Positions 9,292-19,015 of a DNA stretch of 34,857 nucleotides are shown piece after piece. Made by a program: the position numbers and the translations under genes. Numbering within the stretch: the stretch's first letter is position 1; every line of letters begins with the position of its first letter. The notes beneath the pieces were generated by a model that searched no databases, had not been told where the DNA came from, and was given only the letters and a program-made list of their open reading frames with translations. This stretch comes from an uncultured Alphaproteobacteria bacterium (GTDB lineage Bacteria > Pseudomonadota > Alphaproteobacteria > Bin95): the NCBI GenBank assembly GCA_938084065.1, contig CALKDI010000354.1, positions 1 through 34,857 of the forward strand. Reading direction: 5' to 3'.

Positions 9292-10063
9292 GGCGCGCCA
9301 TCACGCCGACAAGGTGGGCGCGGTATTCGGCAGAGGCGTGAATATCGCTGTTCATCGCGCCTGCATCGCCCTTCAATCCGTCCAGCGCCCCTGCGGAGAA
9401 ATTGCCGGCCAAAGCTGCCTCCATGCCGCCATGACGGAAGACGCAAGGCGCAGCGCCAGTGACCGCGACGCGGATGCCATCTGCGGCCTCCGCCACGAAC
9501 ACGCCGACAATGGCATAGCGGCTGGCGGGGTTGGGGAACTTGCTGTAGGCGGCGCGCTTTGGCTTGGGAAAGCGGAACTCGCGAACGATCTCGCCCTCTT
9601 CCAACGCGGTCTCGAACATGCCGGTGAAGAAGGCATCGGCAGCAATCTCGCGCGTGTCGGTAACGACCGTTGCGCCCAGGCCCAACACGGCAGAGGGATA
9701 ATCCGCTGCCGGGTCGTTATTCGCGACCGAGCCGCCAATCGTGCCACGATTGCGAACCATCGGATCGCCGATCAGGCCAGCCAGCTCAGCCAGAGCGGGG
9801 CAGAACGCCTTGACCACATCGGAACTGGCGACGCTGTGATGTTTGGTCATCGCGCCGATGACCAGCGTGTCGCCATCCATGCGAATGCCACTGAGGTCGG
9901 CAATGCCACCAAGGTCGATCACGTCGCTGGGCATCGCCAGGCGCTGTTTCAGCGTCGGGATAAGGGTCATGCCGCCGGCCATCAAAGTCGGGTCGTCGCC
10001 CTGGCCCATTTTGGCCTTGGCGTCGGCGAGCGACGTGGCGCGGTGATAGGTGAACTCGTACAT
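9269..10063 (-). CDS. coxM: FAD-binding medium subunit of a CO-dehydrogenase/xanthine-dehydrogenase-type enzyme
   Basis: LMAGGMTLIPTLKQRLAMP, DPMVRNRGTIGGSVANNDPAADYPSAVLGLGA (FAD-binding motifs). Confidence 0.92.
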   Translation of the reverse strand: MYEFTYHRATSLADAKAKMGQGDDPTLMAGGMTLIPTLKQRLAMPSDVIDLGGIADLSGIRMDGDTLVIGAMTKHHSVASSDVVKAFCPALAELAGLIGDPMVRNRGTIGGSVANNDPAADYPSAVLGLGATVVTDTREIAADAFFTGMFETALEEGEIVREFRFPKPKRAAYSKFPNPASRYAIVGVFVAEAADGIRVAVTGAAPCVFRHGGMEAALAGNFSAGALDGLKGDAGAMNSDIHASAEYRAHLVGVMARRAVASIV

Positions 10064-10089
10064 CTGTTCTGCTTCCTATCTGACGGCGA

Positions 10090-10563
10090 TCAAGACTGAC
10101 CGGACATGGCGCGGGCACCGGCCATGATCGATTTGACGATATTGTGGTAGCCGGTGCAGCGGCAGAGGTTGCCCTCCAGCCATTCCCGCACCTCGTGCTC
10201 ACTGGGCGCGCCGTTGCGGTTGGCCAGTGCCACGCCAGACATGATCATGCCGGGCGTGCAGAAGCCGCATTGCAGGCCATGGTTCTGCCGGAAAGCTTCC
10301 TGCATCGGGTGCAGCTCTTCGCCGTTGGCCAGCCCCTCAACCGTGCTGATCTCCGCGCCCTCGGCCATAAGCGCCAGGAAGGTGCAGGATTTCACGGCCT
10401 CGCCGTTCACATGAACGGTACAGGCACCGCATTGGGTGGTGTCGCAACCGACGTGGGTGCCGGTCAGGCCCAAATGCTCGCGCAGAAACTGGACCAGCAA
10501 CGTGCGGCCCTCGACCTCGCCGGAAACCGGCTTGCCGTTAACGGTCATGGAAACGGAAGGCAT
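10090..10563 (-). CDS. coxS: [2Fe-2S] small subunit of a CO-dehydrogenase-type molybdenum hydroxylase
   Basis: [22 protein letters not shown] and [14 protein letters not shown]...[15 protein letters not shown]. Confidence 0.94.
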   Translation of the reverse strand: MPSVSMTVNGKPVSGEVEGRTLLVQFLREHLGLTGTHVGCDTTQCGACTVHVNGEAVKSCTFLALMAEGAEISTVEGLANGEELHPMQEAFRQNHGLQCGFCTPGMIMSGVALANRNGAPSEHEVREWLEGNLCRCTGYHNIVKSIMAGARAMSGQS

Positions 10564-10690
10564 GGAATGGCTTCTCCTGATGGGAGGCTATCTACAACAA
10601 TTAACCGAAAAGATGACGGTTGCCGGGCTTGCGGTCAACGCTGGCGTTATGGGCGAAAGCGCGCGAAGCTGCGACCTCGCCCAGCCGGCC

Positions 10691-11326
10691 TTAGCTCAAC
10701 AGCGTAACCAAGACCAAAACAACAATTCCGGCGGTGCTGATCCAAACCCAGGAAGGGATCCCCATTTTCGCCGGTGCCGGCGGCGGCGGCGGAGGCGGCG
10801 CTCCGGTAGCAACCGGGATCGGGTCGGCTGGAGCTTGTGCCGCTTGAACGTCAGGAGATGCAGCCTCAGCACCGTCGCCGATAGCCTTCTCAGACACAAT
10901 TTCTATGAACTTGGCGAAAAAGTCATCGGCCATCTTCTTGGCCGTGCCATCGATCAACCGTGAGCCAATCTGCGCCAGCTTTCCACCGACTGAGGCATTG
11001 GCCTGATAGGTCAGTACCGTATCATTGCCGTCCTCGACCAGGCTTACCGTAGCCCCGCCTTTCGCGAATCCCGCAGCACCGCCGGTTCCTTCGCCCTCAA
11101 TCCGGTAGCCATTCGGCGGATCAAGATCTAGCAACTTCACTTTTCCCTGAAAGCGCGCGCTAACGGGGCCTACCTTGGCGCGGACCTTTGCGGCGAAGCC
11201 ATTCTCGCCGTCTGCGGTCAATTCCTCGCAGCCAGGCAGAGCCGCTTTCAACACTTCAGGATCGTTCAATGCTTCCCAGACGGTTTGCCTGGGCGCGGGA
11301 ATGCGGTATTCACCGGACATATCCAT
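10691..11326 (-). CDS. coxG: CoxG-like SRPBCC protein with C-terminal membrane anchor
   Basis: [34 protein letters not shown]...[40 protein letters not shown], then a proline-rich linker and a hydrophobic tail ([19 protein letters not shown]). Confidence 0.9.
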   Translation of the reverse strand: MDMSGEYRIPAPRQTVWEALNDPEVLKAALPGCEELTADGENGFAAKVRAKVGPVSARFQGKVKLLDLDPPNGYRIEGEGTGGAAGFAKGGATVSLVEDGNDTVLTYQANASVGGKLAQIGSRLIDGTAKKMADDFFAKFIEIVSEKAIGDGAEAASPDVQAAQAPADPIPVATGAPPPPPPPAPAKMGIPSWVWISTAGIVVLVLVTLLS

Positions 11327-11580
11327 GGTTTCGGTTCCCTTCGCGAGAGCCAGAGTAACAACCGGCGCCATCATCACAACGCCGCATTCCGCGACCCTAA
11401 CGAGCGGTGGCGAGCGACGCAATCGGACTTCCGTTGCGCTTGCTTTTTGGGTCGTCGTTCACGAAGGGATTGCCTTCCCCCACCCTCGCTTCGTAAACCC
11501 CATGGATGACCTCGGCTGACGCTGGCTGTATAGCTAGCCGTCAAACTGCGTAGAATAAAGAATCGGGAGGAAGGTCTCAC

Positions 11581-13020
11581 ATGACCGCATTGCGTTTGAT
11601 TGGCTTGGCACTCGTTGCAGCCTTCACGATCACCAGCCCAGCCCTGGCGGCAGGTGGTGGTGCCGGCGCCCCACATTTGGACGGTGGCGAGTTGGGACTG
11701 ATCTGGATCGTACCGTTTTGCGGTATTCTGCTATCCATCGCTCTGTTCCCATTGCTAGCCCCAGACTTCTGGCATCACCATTTCGGCAAGATCTCAGCAT
11801 TTTGGGCAGCAGCGTTCTTGGTGCCCTTCGTCGCAATTTTCGGCGCATCGTTAGCCCTGTTTGAGGTGCTGCACGTCCTGCTGCTGGAATACATCCCGTT
11901 CATCATCCTATTGCTGTCGCTATTCACAGTGGCTGGCGGAATTAGGCTGAAGGGGCGATTGGTCGGCTCCCCCATCGTCAACACCGGCATTCTGTTGCTG
12001 GGCACCGTATTGGCCAGTTGGATGGGAACCACCGGCGCTGCGATGCTGTTGATCCGCCCGCTGCTGCGCGCCAACGAAGGTCGCCGCTATAAGGTGCACA
12101 CCGTCGTTTTCTTCATCTTCCTGGTCGCCAACATCGGCGGCTCGCTGACACCGCTGGGCGATCCGCCGCTGTTCCTGGGCTTCCTGAAGGGCGTCTCGTT
12201 CTTCTGGCCGACGCAGCACATGCTGATGCCGATGTTGCTGATCGCAGCGATCCTGTTGGTTCTCTACTACATCGTTGACACCATTCTGGTCCGGCGTGAA
12301 GGGCCAAAACCTGCCCCAGTCGCCAACTCGGAGCCTGAGGAAGCGCTAGCAATAACCGGGTTGATCAACTTCGTGCTACTCGGCGGCGTAATCGGTGCGG
12401 TTCTGTTGAGCGGTATCTGGAAACCGCATGTCTCGTTTGACATCTACCATGTGCACGTTGAATTGCAGAACATCACCCGCGACCTCCTGTTGCTGCTGAT
12501 CGCCTATGTCTCCTGGAAGGTCACCGATATGGACAACCGGGAGGCCAATGGCTTCACCTGGTTTCCGATCATGGAAGTCGGCAAGCTGTTCGTCGGCATC
12601 TTCCTGACCATCGTGCCCGCCATCGCCATCCTGAAAGCTGGTACCGATGGCGCACTAGGCGGCGTGGTTGCCTTGGTCACCAACGCGGACGGCACCGCCA
12701 ACGACATCATGTATTTCTGGATGACCGGCATCCTATCTAGCTTCCTGGACAACGCGCCGACCTATCTGGTGTTCTTCAACACCGCTGGCGGTGACGCTGC
12801 CCAATTGATGACAGAAATGGCGTCTACCTTGCTCGCGATTTCGGCGGGCGCCGTGTTTATGGGTGCGAACACCTATATCGGCAACGCCCCCAACTTCATG
12901 GTGCGGGCGATTGCGGAAGAGCAGAACGTGGCCATGCCTAGCTTCTTTGGCTACATGGTCTGGTCCTTCGGCATCCTGGTGCCGATCTTCTTCCTGATGA
13001 CGTTCGTGTTCTTCACCTGA
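11581..13020 (+). CDS. Sodium:proton antiporter, NhaD/ion-transporter superfamily
   Basis: 479 aa, many hydrophobic segments; NIGGSLTPLGDPPLFLGFLKGV and SSFLDNAPTYLVFFN are typical of the IT superfamily (NhaD/ArsB). Confidence 0.8.
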   Translation: MTALRLIGLALVAAFTITSPALAAGGGAGAPHLDGGELGLIWIVPFCGILLSIALFPLLAPDFWHHHFGKISAFWAAAFLVPFVAIFGASLALFEVLHVLLLEYIPFIILLLSLFTVAGGIRLKGRLVGSPIVNTGILLLGTVLASWMGTTGAAMLLIRPLLRANEGRRYKVHTVVFFIFLVANIGGSLTPLGDPPLFLGFLKGVSFFWPTQHMLMPMLLIAAILLVLYYIVDTILVRREGPKPAPVANSEPEEALAITGLINFVLLGGVIGAVLLSGIWKPHVSFDIYHVHVELQNITRDLLLLLIAYVSWKVTDMDNREANGFTWFPIMEVGKLFVGIFLTIVPAIAILKAGTDGALGGVVALVTNADGTANDIMYFWMTGILSSFLDNAPTYLVFFNTAGGDAAQLMTEMASTLLAISAGAVFMGANTYIGNAPNFMVRAIAEEQNVAMPSFFGYMVWSFGILVPIFFLMTFVFFT

Positions 13021-13116
13021 GGCTGCTGTATCCCAGCCGCCTAACCACTGCTGGCGCGCGGGCCGTCCTATATGGGGCGCCCGCGCCAGAATGCTTGTCA
13101 GAGGCGGTTTGAGACT

Positions 13117-13509
13117 ATGCGAAAGACGATTCTAGCTGGTGTGCTTGCAATGATGGGTGCCGGCCTATCTTGGCCAGCAATGGCGATTTGCCCACACACC
13201 AAAGTCACGGACCTCAGCGCCACCTGCCTGGACAAGAGCTGTCCGCCAGGCCTGCAGGCCTATTGGGCAACCATCGTCAATCGCTATCCATACAAACTGT
13301 ACATTACGTACGCGTTCCGCTCCGGCAAACGCCAGAAGCAAATCATTCCTGGTGGATTGGAATTGCAGCCGAACTCGGAAATCAGCCAACCTATTGGCAT
13401 TGGCCGCACACTTCTGCCTGAGGAGCCTCACAAAAGGCGCGTCGGGCGCTTGCGCATTCTGGAATGTGGCGTCGACCCCAAAATCAAATACAAGTGGCGT
13501 CGCCGCTAA
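13117..13509 (+). CDS. Small secreted protein of unknown function
   Basis: Signal peptide MRKTILAGVLAMMGAGLSWPAMA; four Cys in the mature part and a basic C-terminus. Confidence 0.6.
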   Translation: MRKTILAGVLAMMGAGLSWPAMAICPHTKVTDLSATCLDKSCPPGLQAYWATIVNRYPYKLYITYAFRSGKRQKQIIPGGLELQPNSEISQPIGIGRTLLPEEPHKRRVGRLRILECGVDPKIKYKWRRR

Positions 13510-13531
13510 GGCTTCTCGTCCAGACGCAAAA

Positions 13532-13564
13532 ACCCCGGCACGAGGTATCATCCAATGCCGGGGT
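13532..13564 (-). terminator. Probable Rho-independent terminator for the amidohydrolase gene
   Basis: Perfect 9-bp stem accccggca / tgccggggt. On the minus strand the stem is followed by TTTT. A second hairpin (agggcggg...cccgccct) lies next to it at about 13578-13597. Confidence 0.7.
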
Positions 13565-13611
13565 CTGTGTAGAACAAGGGCGGGACTACCCCGCCCTCTA
13601 ACGCAGCGCGA

Positions 13612-15387
13612 CTATTCCGCAGCCATTGCCAAAGGCGCCGGTGCGGGGCGTTGCCCACGTACCAACTTTCCAGGCAGCACGCCGGTCGGCGCGCCATCCT
13701 GATGCGTCACCTCACCGGCGACGATGGTGTAGGCGTAACCGGAGGCACCCTGCATCAGGCGTTTACCGCCAGCTGGCAGATCTTGGATGACATAGGGCGC
13801 TTCAAAGTCGAGCGCTTCCCAGTCGATCACGTTCAGGTCGCCCTTCAGGCCAACCCGGATCGCGCCGCGGTCGCCAAGGCCAGCCGCACCCGCCGTATCG
13901 CTGGTCAGGCGACGGATGAGCTCTGGCATGGCGAAGTCGCCGTCGTTCTTGCCCCAATGGGTCAGGAGCCATGTCGGGAAACCCGCGTCCAGGATGAAGC
14001 CGACATGCGCGCCGCCATCGCCCAGGCCCATGATCGCCATTTTCTCATTCAGCAGCGTCTTCGACGCGCTCAACGAGAAGTCGGAGTAGTTGGTGATCGG
14101 CATGTAGATGAAGTTTTTACCGTTGTTTTCTAACAGCATGTCATAGGCAACTTCAGGCGCTGACATATTGCCTGTCGCAGCAATCGACTCAACCGAGTTC
14201 TCTTTCTTCGGTTGATAGTCCTTCGCGCCAAAGCGGAACATGTACCCATAGCTCATGCGGTGGATCAGCGGGAAGGTGCTCTCCTTTACCGGATCTTCGC
14301 TCAGGATCTTCTCACGAATCGCTGGGTCGCGCAGCTTCGCGACTTTTTCTTCCAGTGGCAGATCGTTGAGTGTCTTGAAGGTCGGGCAGCCGCTGAACGG
14401 CGTCTGGCTGGCTTGTAGGCCCAGCAGAATACCGATGGCCCGCGGCGGGAAGACTGGGCGAATGTTGACGCCCTCATCCTCATAAGCCTTGCGGTTCATC
14501 TCCAGCAGGTTGGCGAACATTTCCGGCGCGCTGTTGCGCTGGGCCAACGTGTAGACCATCGGGCGGCCGCTGTTTTGCGCGACGCGCTTCAGAATGCCGA
14601 ATGCCTCAACCGGATCTGGCGCGGCATTGATTGTGTCTTCGCCTTCGTCCGTGATCCAATCGCTGACGGCCTCAAGAAAGCCAGAGCCCGCATCGCTCAG
14701 GCCGTTGGCCAGGCCCATCAGCTCATCTTCGTAGACGCGCAGGGTCGGGATGTATTCACCGGCCAGAGTTTTGTGGCTGGTGGTGCGGCTGGTGGAAACG
14801 CCGAAGGCGCCGGCCTCGACCGCTTCCTTTGTAATGGCGCGCATCTTGGCGATGTCGTCCTTGGTCGCTGGCTCAAAGGCCACGGCGCGGTCGCCCATCA
14901 CGTTCACGCGAACGGCGGAGTGCGGCAGCAGCGCGCAAACGTCCACATCACGCGGCTTGGATTCCAGCGCATCGAGATACTCGGGGAAGCTTTCCCAGGT
15001 CCACTCCAGCCCCTCATGCATGACAGCGCCGGGGATATCCTCCACGCCTTCCATCAGCTCAATTAGCTTGTTGCGATCTTCGGGCTTGCACGGAGCAAAG
15101 CCAACACCGCAATTGCCCATGACCACCGTGGTCACGCCATGCAGCGAGCTGGGCGACATGTGCGTGTCCCAGATGGCTTGGGCATCATAATGGGTGTGGA
15201 TGTCAACAAAGCCCGGCGTTACGAGCTTGCCTTTGGCGTCGATTTCCTTGTCCGCACTGCCGGAAAGGTTGGCGGCGACAGCGGCAATCTTGCCGTCTTT
15301 AACCGCAACATCGGCCTGGAATGGCTGTGCGCCAGTCCCATCCACTACGGTTCCATTACGGACAATCAGGTCATAATCGTTAGGCAT
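13612..15387 (-). CDS. N-acyl-D-amino-acid deacylase-like amidohydrolase
   Basis: MPNDYDLIVRNGTVVDGTGAQPFQADVAVKDGKIAAV...GFVDIHTHYDAQAIWD...TTVVMGNCGVGFAPC...GDGGAHVGFILDAGFPTWLLTHW. Confidence 0.85.
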   Translation of the reverse strand: MPNDYDLIVRNGTVVDGTGAQPFQADVAVKDGKIAAVAANLSGSADKEIDAKGKLVTPGFVDIHTHYDAQAIWDTHMSPSSLHGVTTVVMGNCGVGFAPCKPEDRNKLIELMEGVEDIPGAVMHEGLEWTWESFPEYLDALESKPRDVDVCALLPHSAVRVNVMGDRAVAFEPATKDDIAKMRAITKEAVEAGAFGVSTSRTTSHKTLAGEYIPTLRVYEDELMGLANGLSDAGSGFLEAVSDWITDEGEDTINAAPDPVEAFGILKRVAQNSGRPMVYTLAQRNSAPEMFANLLEMNRKAYEDEGVNIRPVFPPRAIGILLGLQASQTPFSGCPTFKTLNDLPLEEKVAKLRDPAIREKILSEDPVKESTFPLIHRMSYGYMFRFGAKDYQPKKENSVESIAATGNMSAPEVAYDMLLENNGKNFIYMPITNYSDFSLSASKTLLNEKMAIMGLGDGGAHVGFILDAGFPTWLLTHWGKNDGDFAMPELIRRLTSDTAGAAGLGDRGAIRVGLKGDLNVIDWEALDFEAPYVIQDLPAGGKRLMQGASGYAYTIVAGEVTHQDGAPTGVLPGKLVRGQRPAPAPLAMAAE

Positions 15388-15690
15388 AGAGTCTTCCTCC
15401 TTTAAATCATGGATGGAAGATACTGCGAAAGTTGCATGTCCGTCACCAATTATTCGAACGATGGAACACAGCATGCTGGCCCTCGCTGCGGAGGCAGGCA
15501 GGGACTCCGGGTTTTTGCCCTGATTGAACGCAGCAAATGCCCGGTCAGCCGCTAGCTGTTCCGACAGCCAATCTCAGCGGGCCCATCGTCAGACCTACAA
15601 ACTTCGATATTGTATGCGAATTCGCGGCGCAGCCGCCGATCACATACACTACTTTAGAACCGAATTTCCACACTACACGACTCTCATTTT

Positions 15691-15903
15691 TTGCGGTTTC
15701 AAAGCGTTCCAGATGGCAAGTGCGTTTTCGGGGTTGTTTCATCAGGCACCAGCGCCTCAATCGGCCGCATTCACCAGAATCACGTGTTGGATGAGCGGGT
15801 ATTGATTCCAGTGCCAGCCAGCGCAGCCTTTCTATTAGGGCCGATTGCTCTGGTTGCTGTCAGCCGTCGCAAGGCCATCAAGGCTCGCCTGTTACAATCC
15901 TAA
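15691..15903 (+). pseudogene. Possible gene remnant encoding a PEP-CTERM/VPxPA-CTERM-like C-terminus
   Basis: Frame ends ...VLIPVPASAAFLLGPIALVAVSRRKAIKARLLQS: V-P-x-P-like motif, hydrophobic segment, basic cluster. Upstream frames are broken (in-frame TAG about 36 bp upstream) and no good start is visible. Confidence 0.3.
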
Positions 15904-15971
15904 TAACGAGCTAGCCCTGGTTCCTGCCCTCCTCCACAATACGGAGAGCAGGAACTCTAAGGCGCCATCGC

Positions 15972-16005
15972 AAAAGCCCGCAGTCGTCACTGACTGCGGG
16001 CTTTT
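15972..16005. terminator. Strong, probably bidirectional, Rho-independent terminator
   Basis: Perfect 14-bp stem aaaagcccgcagtc / gactgcgggctttt with 6-nt loop; T-run after the stem on the plus strand and an A-run before it. Confidence 0.88.
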
Positions 16006-16124
16006 TGCTGTCCGGGAATACAACATACAAAGACTCAAGCAGCAACCTCAGTGCCAACAGCGATGAGGCGCCAGGAGGAGCAAGCTCCTGCCTAAACATG
16101 TCCAATTATTGGCAAATGATGAAG

Positions 16125-16200
16125 TGGTGGGCCCGGCAGGATTCGAACCTGCGACAACGCGGTTATGAGCCGCGCGTTCTGACCGCTGAACTACAGGCCC
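16125..16200 (-). tRNA. tRNA with CAU anticodon (elongator Met or Ile2)
   Basis: Reverse complement GGGCCTGTAGTTCAGCGGTCAGAACGCGCGGCTCATAACCGCGTTGTCGCAGGTTCGAATCCTGCCGGGCCCACCA folds as a cloverleaf; anticodon loop CTCATAA; CCA encoded. Confidence 0.95.
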
Positions 16201-16318
16201 ACTAACGGTCGATCTTAAAGCAACGCCCAACCAAATGGAATCATTAGAGCAGGGCAAATTGCTCGAAATTCATAACATCAGAGCAGACTAGCCTGATCCC
16301 AACCGATCGGCCCCCGCT

Positions 16319-17530
16319 CTAGTCGAAACGGCGCAAAGCCAATACGGCATTCAAACCGCCGAAAGCAAAACTGTTCGAAAGCGCAGCACGCACAGAGACG
16401 TCTCTAGCGACATTCGGGACATAATCCAGGTCACAACCATCACCAGCTTCGGTAAAGGTGATTGTTGGTGGCACAATACTACCTTCAAGCGCGCCTAGCG
16501 TTGCAATCAACTCCAGCGCACCTGCCGCCCCTAGGGCATGGCCGTGCATAGACTTGGTCGAGGATATGCCGATCTTACGAGCGTGATCACCAAGCGCCAT
16601 TTTCAGCGCCTCTGTCTCGGTCGGATCATTGGCTGGCGTGCCAGTACCGTGCGCGTTGACGTAATCAATATCCTCTGGATTCATCCCTGCATCGCGCAAT
16701 GCGCCACGTATCGCACGCGCCGCACCATCAGCAGATGGTTGCACCAGGTCACCAGCGTCCGACGACATGCCAAAGCCGGCCAACTCCGCATAGATTTTAG
16801 CCCCGCGGGCCTGCGCATCTTCCAGGCGCTCCAGCACAACAATGCCAGCGCCTTCGCCCAGAATCATACCTTTGCGGTCCTTGCTAAACGGCCGACAAGC
16901 GTCCGGCGCAACAACGCGTAACGCCTCCCACCCTTTCATCGTGCCATAGGTGATGCAACTCTCGCAGCCGCCGGTCACGGCGGCGCGCATCTGGCCAGAA
17001 CGCACCTTGCCAAATGCATCGCCAATGGCGTGGTTCGCCGACGAGCAGGCCGACGCGATGCTATAAGCCGGCCCCTTAATTCCATGGGCCATAGTCAACT
17101 GGCTGGCTGCCGCATTCGCCATCAGCTTAGGGATCACAAAAGGATGCAGCCTAGTCGCGCCTTCGGCATATAGGCGATGAAAGTTCTCGTCGACGGTCTT
17201 CATACCGCCAACGCCCGTGCCGAGGATTACCGCTGTCAGCTCCGACAACTCGTCGTCGAAGGTCAGGCCGGAATCGGCAATCGCCTCCGCCCCAGCAACC
17301 AGCGCCAGCACGGCTACCCGGTCAACCATGTTCAACGTCTTGCGATCCAGGTAATCTGCAGGGTCAAAGTTCTTCAGCTCACCGGCCATTTTGGCCAGCA
17401 GCTTGTCTGGATCAACGGACGTCACCGTCGCCAATCCACTGACACCTTCGCGGGTTGCCTGAATATGCTCGGCCGCCGTCAGGCCCAGTGACGAGACGCA
17501 ACCGACCCCCGTGATCACAACACGATGCAT
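16319..17530 (-). CDS. Beta-ketoacyl-ACP synthase II (FabF-like)
   Basis: VVITGVGCVSSLG; active-site Cys in SIASACSSANHAIGDAF; His in NAHGTGTPANDPTE and STKSMHGHALGAAG. Confidence 0.93.
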   Translation of the reverse strand: MHRVVITGVGCVSSLGLTAAEHIQATREGVSGLATVTSVDPDKLLAKMAGELKNFDPADYLDRKTLNMVDRVAVLALVAGAEAIADSGLTFDDELSELTAVILGTGVGGMKTVDENFHRLYAEGATRLHPFVIPKLMANAAASQLTMAHGIKGPAYSIASACSSANHAIGDAFGKVRSGQMRAAVTGGCESCITYGTMKGWEALRVVAPDACRPFSKDRKGMILGEGAGIVVLERLEDAQARGAKIYAELAGFGMSSDAGDLVQPSADGAARAIRGALRDAGMNPEDIDYVNAHGTGTPANDPTETEALKMALGDHARKIGISSTKSMHGHALGAAGALELIATLGALEGSIVPPTITFTEAGDGCDLDYVPNVARDVSVRAALSNSFAFGGLNAVLALRRFD

Positions 17531-17539
17531 AAATCTGCC

Positions 17540-17788
17540 CTAGGTCGATTTCGCAGCGATTAATTTTTCGACCGCATCCAGCAGTTGCCCGACACTTTCG
17601 GTGTCAGCGCCAATCTCCTCATCGGCCAGATAGACGTCGAACTCTTCCTCTATCTGGAACATGACCTGCACCAAATCAACGGAAGAGATGCCAAGGTCAT
17701 CCAACGAAGCCTCCGGCACAATCTGAGCCGCGTCGATCTCGCACTCTGTTGCGATGATCTGAATGATCTTGTTGCGTGTGTCCGCCAT
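17540..17788 (-). CDS. Acyl carrier protein
   Basis: 82 aa acidic; DDLGISSVDLVQVMFQIEEEFDVYLADEEI around the phosphopantetheine Ser (SSV in place of the usual DSL). Confidence 0.88.
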   Translation of the reverse strand: MADTRNKIIQIIATECEIDAAQIVPEASLDDLGISSVDLVQVMFQIEEEFDVYLADEEIGADTESVGQLLDAVEKLIAAKST

Positions 17789-17872
17789 TCTGTTGCCTCG
17801 TGTCGTTGCCCGAGCTTGCTGCCGGGGCCGATTTCGTTTGCTATAGCAAGAATTTCAATGTGCCGCGATAGT

Positions 17873-18976
17873 CTATTCACTGCGGCCTTGTAGCAATCCC
17901 GCAACTTGCCGCTTCAATGCCGCCACGTCACGCAAAAGTCGGGGCAAGCGCGCAAAGTCGATTTGCTGGCGCAAGGCCTCCGTTTTCGGCAAAGCTGGGA
18001 AGCCCGCCACCACCTGCCCCGCCGCCGTATTTCGCCAAATTCCACTACCCGCGCCAGCAACCACGTCATCTTCGACAGTCAGGTGATCGGCCACTGCAGC
18101 CTTACCAGCCAGCACGACCCGGTTGCCAATCTTGACACTACCGGCGATTGCCACCTGGCCAGAGAACAGGCAATCCTCGCCGATGGTCACGTTGTGGCCA
18201 ATCTGAACATGATTATCTAACTTGGTGCCCCGCCCAATACGCGTGGTGCCAATGTTGGAGCGATCCACCGCAGCACAGGCGCCAATCTCTACGTCATCAC
18301 CGATTCGCACTGTGCCGATGGAAGCAATGCGCCGCAAACCTCTGATTTTCGTAGAAACCTGATCGCCACCAGATTTCGCCGACTCAAAGCTGGCCTGCTC
18401 CGGCGTCACATACGAAAACCCGTCGGAGCCAATGCTGGCATTGTTGTGGATAATCACCCGGTGCCCGATCTCCACCTGCTCGCCAATGCGCACGCCGGGA
18501 TAAATCAGGCAGTCGTCCCCCAGAACCGCTTCGCCACCGATATAGGCTTGCGGCAGCACAACACAGCCCGCACCGATTCGGGCTTTCGGGCCAATATAGG
18601 CCAGCGCGCCAATACACACCCCCTCACCCAGTTCCGCCCCAGGCTCCACCACAGCGGTCGGGTGTATGCCCGGCATGCAATACGGCCGGCGTTCGAACAG
18701 GTCCAGCAACAGGCCCAGCGCATAGCGCGCTCTAGGCACGGTGAGGCAGGCGTCGAGCGAGCCTGCCGGCGCCTCCAACCCTTCAGCCAGGATAGCGGCA
18801 CGGACAGGGCTTTCACCCAGCCGCTCCGCCAACTCTGGCGCCATCACAAAGATCAGGTCGTCGGGTCGGTTAGCTTCCAGCGGATGCATCAGCCGTTGCA
18901 CGACCAATGTGGGGTCGCCCACCAGTGTACCGCCCAGGGCGTCAGCAATGGCGGCAAGAGTGTAGGGCGCAGGCAT
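17873..18976 (-). CDS. lpxD: UDP-3-O-(acyl)glucosamine N-acyltransferase
   Basis: Hexapeptide-repeat protein: GIHPTAVVEPGAELGEGVCIGALAYIG...RIGEQVEIGHRVIIHNNASIGSDGFSYV...KLDNHVQIGHNVTIG. Confidence 0.93.
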   Translation of the reverse strand: MPAPYTLAAIADALGGTLVGDPTLVVQRLMHPLEANRPDDLIFVMAPELAERLGESPVRAAILAEGLEAPAGSLDACLTVPRARYALGLLLDLFERRPYCMPGIHPTAVVEPGAELGEGVCIGALAYIGPKARIGAGCVVLPQAYIGGEAVLGDDCLIYPGVRIGEQVEIGHRVIIHNNASIGSDGFSYVTPEQASFESAKSGGDQVSTKIRGLRRIASIGTVRIGDDVEIGACAAVDRSNIGTTRIGRGTKLDNHVQIGHNVTIGEDCLFSGQVAIAGSVKIGNRVVLAGKAAVADHLTVEDDVVAGAGSGIWRNTAAGQVVAGFPALPKTEALRQQIDFARLPRLLRDVAALKRQVAGLLQGRSE

Positions 18977-19015
18977 GGCTTATCCGTTTTAATCCGGGCG
19001 ATGGAGAAAGCGTAC

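Noticed and set aside
8416-10099. Long plus-strand ORFs 8416..9168 and 9206..10099
   Set aside because: Antisense to coxD and coxM, whose protein motifs are unmistakable; typical GC-rich shadow ORFs.
15480-16200. tRNA-associated integrated element
   Set aside because: I looked for a duplicated tRNA 3' end (att site), integrase or phage genes in the window and found none.
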